The notes under the pieces: generated by a model | Seen by the model: the letters and a program-made list of their open reading frames with translations, nothing else | Told to the model about the DNA's origin: nothing | Databases searched by the model: none | Translations under genes and position numbers: made by a program | Assembly: GCA_038496445.1 (NCBI GenBank) | Contig: JALMLS010000062.1 | Location: 558,001 to 622,000, forward strand | DNA length: 64,000 bases | Reading direction: 5' to 3' | Origin: Trichosphaerium sp. ATCC 40318 | Lineage: Eukaryota; Discosea; Flabellinia; Trichosidae | Shown here: one piece after another, positions 58,470 to 64,000 of the stretch | Numbering within the stretch: position 1 is the first letter of the stretch | Layout of the letters: the number at the start of each line of letters is the position of its first letter

Positions 58470-59988
58470 TTATGGGTTCCAAGTGCTTCTATCAGGTAAT
58501 ATACTTGGTCGTCTTGGTTTTTTATCTTCATCTGTAAATGTACCAGACATTTGTAGCTCATACCTACATTGTCAATGAATACAATAAAAAAAGTTGTAAA
58601 AAAAAATTAACTAACCTAAAACTTGGAGGGCGCATTGTTGTGTTTCCACCAGTCTTGCTTGAGTACTGTCGTTTATGAAGAGATGGTATTTTTTCAGATT
58701 TTTCCTCATCATCAAAACCAGCTGGCGTAGAAGGACCTGTAGGTCGCGGTCTCGGACTTGTGACCATCTGTCTAACTGACATCGACTTTGAACTTAAAGG
58801 CATCGGTTCTGTATTTTTTTTATCAGATGATTTTTTTCTTTCATGTATTTCTCAATAGGCTCGTACCTTTTCCTCTTCTTCTTCCGTGACAAGAAAAGGA
58901 TCTACCGTATCCCATTAGAGGACGTGTAATCTTTGGATTCGCATTGATTTTTGTTTCGGGAGATGAAGCTAAAGATGCAGTCTGCCATTTTCTTCTATGT
59001 TTGGGCATAATAGGAGTTGTGTTTGCTCGTTTATTCCTTCCCATCGGATTTATTGCATTAACACCCATTGCTCGTTTCCTAACGGATCCTACATAGGTTT
59101 TTCTTTTAGGTTCAAGGAAAACAAGTGGATGACTGAAAACGCCGAAAAAAAAATATTTTGTTGTATATACCTGGACGGCGTACTCTTAGGTTAAATGTGA
59201 CGAAGGCTGTTGATTTATTATTTCTAAAGACAGGTATTCGTCTCATAGTTGATGTTTCTGATACCTCTGCAAGGCTTAGTAGCGCCTTACCTACCTAATA
59301 AAACATGAAAAGACAGCCTTTACAAAAAACCTCTATCAACCAAAAAACACACGAAAAAAAAGATACATGTTTCGGCTTGAATGTATTTTTGGTTCCAGTG
59401 CCAGACGGAATATGGAAAGGGCACGGTGTTGTATACAATATATTTAAACGTACCATGCGGTTAAGAGCCTTATTTGTTGTCGATACAGACTTTAATTTTA
59501 CCATTAATAAATCACCATCTATATCAAGAACAGGAACGTTAAATGTTGCGTCCCAAGTTATACAACCCTTTTTTGTTTTTTTGCAGTTAATATTTATTTT
59601 GTAAACAACAAAAAGTAAAACGCGTCGATAGTAAATTTAGTTGTTTCCGCTCGTATTACTCCTTTTTTTTACATGTCTTTTCAAAGCACGTGTCATTTTT
59701 TTTATGTTCATTTAAACTTCTTAAAACCACGTTGAAATTAAACAAAAACTGAAAGGTACGCGACGGAAACAGTTTTAGGGTTATCTACTTACGTCAATAG
59801 GAGCTTTTTTGATACTACAGTACTTCCTTCCCCATTGTCTACCACGACCAACTTCAAAAGAACACTTCAAAGCCTTTGAGCCTGCGTTTAAAGATTAGGC
59901 GACAATCTCGAAAGGTTTTTTTTAATTTAATCTGTTTGAAAGACTTACCAGAATATTTGACGTCAACCAAGTGAACGACAAGTATCAT
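58470..59988 (-). CDS. N-terminal C2-domain protein with disordered tail
   Basis: ATG 59988 begins MILVVHLVDVKYSG. The first exons build a C2 domain of the NT-C2 type: SKALKCSFEVGRGRQWGRKY, then CSIKKAPID, then ITWDATFNVPVLDIDGDLLM, VRLNILYTTPCPFH and GKALLSLAEVSETSTM, and FVTFNLRVRR. The rest is a basic, Ser/Pro/Arg-rich tail of low complexity (SVRQMVTSPRPRPTGPSTPA), ending GTFTDEDKKPRRPSILPDRS then TWNP with TAA at 58470-58472. NT-C2 proteins such as EEIG1/Ehbp1 relatives tether membranes or cytoskeleton. The calcium-binding Asp set is not evident. Six or so exons. Confidence 0.72.
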
Positions 59989-60226
59989 TGGCTTTAATAA
60001 ATAATAGTGTTGGACTTCGTGGGTTAAGTCCGCGAAATTAATTGTGGAATTTCTTTTCGGTTTACTCCCCTTGACTTATTCAAATTAGTTTCGAAGCCTA
60101 ATATTACGCTCCCAACATATGTCAGCAAAGCGTTACTGCATCAGGAGTACAGTTTGAAGTCTTTGAGCCGAAAAAGAGGTGACTTATGCAAGTTAAGTTA
60201 TTGCTTATAAAAAACACAAACGACAG

Positions 60227-60585
60227 ATGGCAACAACTGTACTAAATATTTAGTAAATATACGTCGTTTACAATCATTAGCATTACTTTACAGTTGATAT
60301 GATGTGCGGCGGATGCCAAAAGGCTGTTACTGGCGCTGTCAAAAGAGCAGGTAGGAATTATAGCCGCGCTAGTACCTTATGTATTTACTTTTGGAAGGTG
60401 TCCCACTAGAAAAGATTAACGCCAGTTGGGAGACAAAAACCGTTATTGTAGAGTCTGAACTACCAGCGGAAGACATTCTAGCCGCAATCAAGAAAACAGG
60501 TACGAAATTCTACAACATGCCTAATAACTGCTCATTTCACCTTAAAGGTAAAGCCGCTGAAATAAAGGAACCACCAAAGCAATAA
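60227..60585 (+). CDS. Atx1-like copper chaperone
   Basis: Three exons from ATG 60227. A minimal first exon (MATT) is joined by a GTACTA...CATTAG intron to HYFTVDMMCGGCQKAVTGAV, then after a second intron to GVPLEKINASWETKTVIVES and ELPAEDILAAIKKTGTKFY. This is the HMA fold with the metal-binding C-x-x-C motif (M-C-G-G-C) in the first loop and the KTG motif near the end of the second helix. The C-terminal tail of about 20 residues (LKGKAAEIKEPPKQ) exceeds the usual Atx1 length. It likely delivers Cu(I) to secretory-pathway ATPases. Confidence 0.88.
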
Positions 60586-61704
60586 ACAACTTTAACACCC
60601 GAATAAAACGCTACGTACTTCTATGCCACGTATCTCGTTTAAAACAGTCAATACATACATCAACTACGCGAACACAATAAGAATTAAGCTTTAAAATCAC
60701 AAAAGGTAACAAACATCCCTAAAACAGCTTCTTATGCTTCTTCGCGCTAAAAAAAATACGTTGATTATCGCTCCGCCAGCCAGGTGTTACTGGCTTACTT
60801 GCTGACTTTTTTTTCTTGTGTTTCTGGCAAGTTTATTTGTTTACTGAAATACTGTTCATTGTTGTCACAACAACAGTACTGGAGTTGCAACAAACAATTT
60901 TCATACAGGGAGCTTATGAAAAGCGGTTAAGTAGCTCAAAATCGTGCAGTATTTTGGCTAGATTAACAAATAATTTTCTAGATACCTTTGGTACTTATAT
61001 GGGTACGTCGGATTCCATCAGTGACTAGTCTGTTTTATATATGACTTGTCATTGCTGTAACCAAACACGTTAAGTCTTGTCTTGAGAAACAGGTTCAAAA
61101 TTTGATATCGCAACTACAACACAACAACGTGACATTCGCGTTAATGGTAACTGGCACACCTCTGCTTACTGGTTTGTTGCTACTCTACAATTTCACTACG
61201 CGTCCTGAGACACGACACCAACGCACTAACAGACGTGAAACCTGCGTTTATAACCTATCTATTCACGGTAAAGATACTATTTGAAACGATGATAAGTGCA
61301 CTATGTTATTTTCGGTAGCTGTGTACGCCAATCCTTTGAGGGTAGTCAACTCTGCCAAAGCACTTTGACGCAAGGTAAAAACAACTTTGCTTTATTCATA
61401 GCAACGCTAATAGCTACATTCTACCTTTCCACATAGACACGATAGTAAACGCGTGTCGTTAAATCCCAAAGCACAAACCTAAATTCGCCAATGATCCGTA
61501 ATAATATCGCTCACGCACGACAGACGCTAGGTACCACGCCTCATGCTCACAAAACAAAAAATACCTGTGATTCCTCCACCCGAGGGCCTATATTGAGCTT
61601 AGCGGTCTAGGTGCGCCCAAATACGGCAGATATCAAGTGCACGTAGAAGGGTGTATAGGTTTCTGCCAGTAATCACGTAAATAAAAGATTGTACAAGCAT
61701 AAAT
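60586..61704. other. Spacer before arm B of the inverted duplication
   Basis: About 1.1 kb without a supported gene. Two small plus-strand frames (60816-61028, 61102-61284) show no family resemblance or splice partners. Confidence 0.4.
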
Positions 61705-63362
61705 TTTGAAAGGAATTTATTCTGTGAGTGGCCCACACGTGCCACGGCTTAATTTTTTTGGCGTGCCAATTCGCATGCGTTTCCTAAATTCTGTAAGACG
61801 TATTTCTTTGGTATGCCGATTCACTTTGTTTTCCCAATTCATCAAAAAAAGAAGATTTTTATGAAAGTTATGAAAACTATCGGTTGCACGATTGCCGCCA
61901 ACTCCCTCACTTAGTTCTACTTAACAGCTTTTTTTACCTCGTGTATTACTGTAACAACGCTATGTCTAAATTATTTCGTTCAATCGCTCGCTTCGCTGTC
62001 TCTGCATACAGGAAATGCAGTAATCAAAGTGCCGATTGGGCAACAATAACGTCCGCGAAGTTACTCGGAAGTAGCAGGAGGTGTCGTGTATTAAAAGCGC
62101 GGCGAAATGATACCGACGAGAGTATAGCTCTCAAAGTAATTGACGCAGTGAATAGAACTGCTGAATCATTCGCAGAGGATGCCAAGGCACTTGTAAGTAC
62201 TTTTTTTTCTTTTTGCTTTTTTTAGTTTCAAACGACGTAAATACTTACTCAACTTCTCTAGGAGCGCGAATACGACTTCGCAGATAGTCTCGAGTACAAA
62301 GGCATTGTAAAGCCCCTTGGCTTTCTACGTTGTGACCATGGCGTTGCTATTGCCATGCCCAGAGCGTACGGGTCCCTGTCAGATGTGCTTAAAAAGCCAG
62401 CAATAGAATCTGCAGCACGCGTAGCTTCAGATCTGTTAGCTACGCTTTCTCAGCTACACGATGATGGCATTGTGCATAACAATGTAACGCCAGATAACAT
62501 CTTGATGTTTCCTGGTGGGGCCGTACGGCTCACAGATTTCGGTGCTTCCGGGTATGTAAAGGATACTCGAAAGCTCAGAAACTTTATGGGCACTCCTGGT
62601 TTTGTGTCGCCCTTCGCTGAGTATGGAGGGTACACAGCACGAAACGACCTTTTCGCAGTCGGCGTAACGATAATGCGACTCATGTTAGGTGACGACTACG
62701 TGCCTGTTGAGGAGGATTCCAGTGCCAATGAGTTTGAGGCTAACTACCTCGCTTTTTCAAAGGTGAAGAATGTGTTCCTGAAAAGGTTCCCTCGCCAAGG
62801 CAGCTGTATGGAACACTTGCTGGTTGATTTTGTGAAGGCTTGTCTTTATCCAGGAGACAACCCTCCGACTGCGCTTGATTTGATGGACCATCATTTCATC
62901 TCGTTGGCGTAAGAGAGGAGCAGCGTAGAAAGTCTGCCATTTTTTTTGGTAGAAAAAAATATGGCACTGAGAAAGGAGTTTTTTTTTTTGAGAGTTTTTT
63001 TATTGTAGGTGGATCTCTTGGTGTTGTGTTGTGGGACAAACCAAAGATCTTTCCTCTTTCCTCTCAACTTTTAGGTTTTTAAAAGGTACCCTTGTTGGTT
63101 GTGCGTTGGGGACAGAACCGACAAAGGCGTCCTATATTTTTTTTTTTTTTGAAGATTTTCTTTTTTTTATTTAGGTATTTCCGTTTCCTTAATCGTATTG
63201 TGTGTACGTGACAGGTTATTCTGCAACGGCTTGCTCTTAATAAAATAAATAATCCTTATTAATTCTGTTGCACGTTTTTCTCATAGTTGTAATTTCTCTT
63301 GTGTCTACTGAAGCAACACTTGTTATTACATTTTTACAAATGATTGCTATTATTTCACGTGA
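61705..63362. repeat. Arm B of the distant inverted duplication
   Basis: Counterpart of about 31236-32925 in the opposite orientation. Identity is nearly complete from the 5' flank through the coding region and drops in the A/T-rich 3' flank, where runs of T differ in length. The arm ends shortly after the shared TCACGTGA at 63355-63362. Confidence 0.88.
61962..62912 (+). CDS. Protein kinase-fold protein, probable pseudokinase, copy B
   Basis: ATG 61962 to TAA 62910-62912, two exons with the same intron as copy A. Differences from copy A are few: for example VIDAVNRTAES for VIDTANRTAES, PGGAVRLTDFG for PGGTVGLTDFG, SSANEFEANY for SSANKFEANY, and DHHFISLA for DHQFISLA. Here too the catalytic loop is HNNVTPDN, the DFG is kept and the glycine loop is degenerate. 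Both copies are open and spliced alike. The degenerate sites therefore predate the duplication and are not decay of one copy. Confidence 0.82.
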
Positions 63363-63415
63363 GTTTTCATGATTTATTTTCAGCTAAACTTTCATTTGAT
63401 TTCTATGTTTTTTTT

Positions 63416-64000
63416 TTATCTATCAAAGCCAGATACCTGCCATATTGGTGCTTGATCTAAAACAGCATCCACTCCTCCGTGAACACTACCAATAGGCATA
63501 TCTTTGCTTACCTTAAGTACACGTTGTAATCCATACTCTGCAATAAGAGTATACAACGCTTCTTTAATTATTGAATCAGCCTTTGAAATAATTAATAACA
63601 ATAGTTCAAACAAGATAGATTAAAAGTCGAATTGTATACCTCCTTAACACCATATTTCTCTTCATAGTGGTTCAATATAAGACTAGCACTTTCTATTGTA
63701 TTTTCAATTTGCTTTGCATCCGCCAGAAGCGTAGTCAACCTGAGAAGACAAGTTACAACCCAAGAATACTGTAAAAAAAAAATTACCTTTTCTGAGCATC
63801 TAAAGACCACGATGTGCTTGTATGGTGCTCTAATACCTCTCTTTCAAAATCAAGACGATAAAGCCTTCTACAAACAGCACATAAAAGCATAGTATCATGA
63901 TGAGGTAAATCATAATCAGCATCTTTGTTTCTGTAGTACTCATAGGTGCACAGTGCCTTTACATCGCGTTCAAGAATACTTAATATCTTAACCATTGTTG
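63416..64000 (-). CDS. Unrecognised protein, C-terminal part (runs off the right edge)
   Basis: Three minus-strand exons are visible. The last ends at 63416 (ADSIIKEALYTLIAEYGLQR, VLKVSKDMPIGSVHGGVDAV, LDQAPIWQVSGFDR). The middle one reads LTTLLADAKQIENTIESASL, ILNHYEEKYG. The outermost starts at or before 63995 (MVKILSILERDVKALCTYEY, then LPHHDTMLLCAVCRRLYRLD). Introns are short. The composition is of a folded helical protein. I do not recognise the family, and the start may lie outside the window. Confidence 0.55.

Noticed and set aside
1-64000. Bacterial or viral origin of the whole window, and CRISPR arrays
   Set aside because: Nearly all conserved genes contain short spliceosomal introns, and there are no operon-like gene clusters and no spaced direct repeats. 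Only the MORN genes hint at viral exchange.

Overview
This window is nuclear DNA of a unicellular eukaryote. Nearly every conserved gene is split by short introns (about 40-100 nt). The introns have GT...AG ends, very often a GTACGT donor, and T-rich tracts. The stop codons TAA, TAG and TGA are all used as stops. I cannot name the organism. The gene mix suggests a free-living, amoeba-like or algal-like protist: a bacterial-type HslV protease, a LOV photoreceptor, a secreted tectonin, a Ras-family GTPase, an ectonucleotide pyrophosphatase, and F-box/MORN-repeat proteins of a kind abundant in giant viruses of amoebae. That assignment is an inference. Exon structures were worked out by eye, so gene limits are good to a codon only where I say so.

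Layout. 0.8-7.6 kb: Nup155-type nucleoporin in many small exons. 7.9-9.4 kb: an intronless MORN-repeat protein with an F-box-like head. 10.1-18.3 kb: a large imperfect palindrome. Each roughly 3-kb arm carries a divergently oriented F-box + SPRY gene, and the 2-kb centre holds a secreted tectonin (beta-propeller lectin) gene. 19.7-21.5 kb: a PA-domain multi-pass membrane protein. 22-31 kb: a second MORN gene, a histidine phosphatase, HslV, small unrecognised genes, a Sel1-repeat protein, a coiled-coil protein and a broken third MORN gene.

31.2-32.9 kb and 61.7-63.4 kb are two arms of a second inverted duplication, each with an almost identical two-exon kinase-fold gene that looks like a pseudokinase. 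Between them lie a REX/SDN-type DEDDh exonuclease, an LRAT-like protein, a LOV-PAS photoreceptor, a type II membrane nucleotide pyrophosphatase, a helical (BAR-like) + PH protein, a second PA-domain multi-pass protein, a pair of paralogous proteins with SUMO-consensus motifs, an alpha/beta hydrolase, an unrecognised protein ending in a polybasic CaaX-like tail, a Ras-like GTPase with no CaaX tail, a C2-domain protein and an Atx1-like copper chaperone. An unrecognised gene runs off the right edge.

The genes do not form one pathway. They are individually transcribed and mostly unrelated. The common theme is local duplication: two inverted repeats, a tandem paralog pair, two PA-membrane paralogs, three MORN genes and a relic of the LRAT gene. 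A TCACGTGA palindrome recurs through the intergenic DNA and in some introns.
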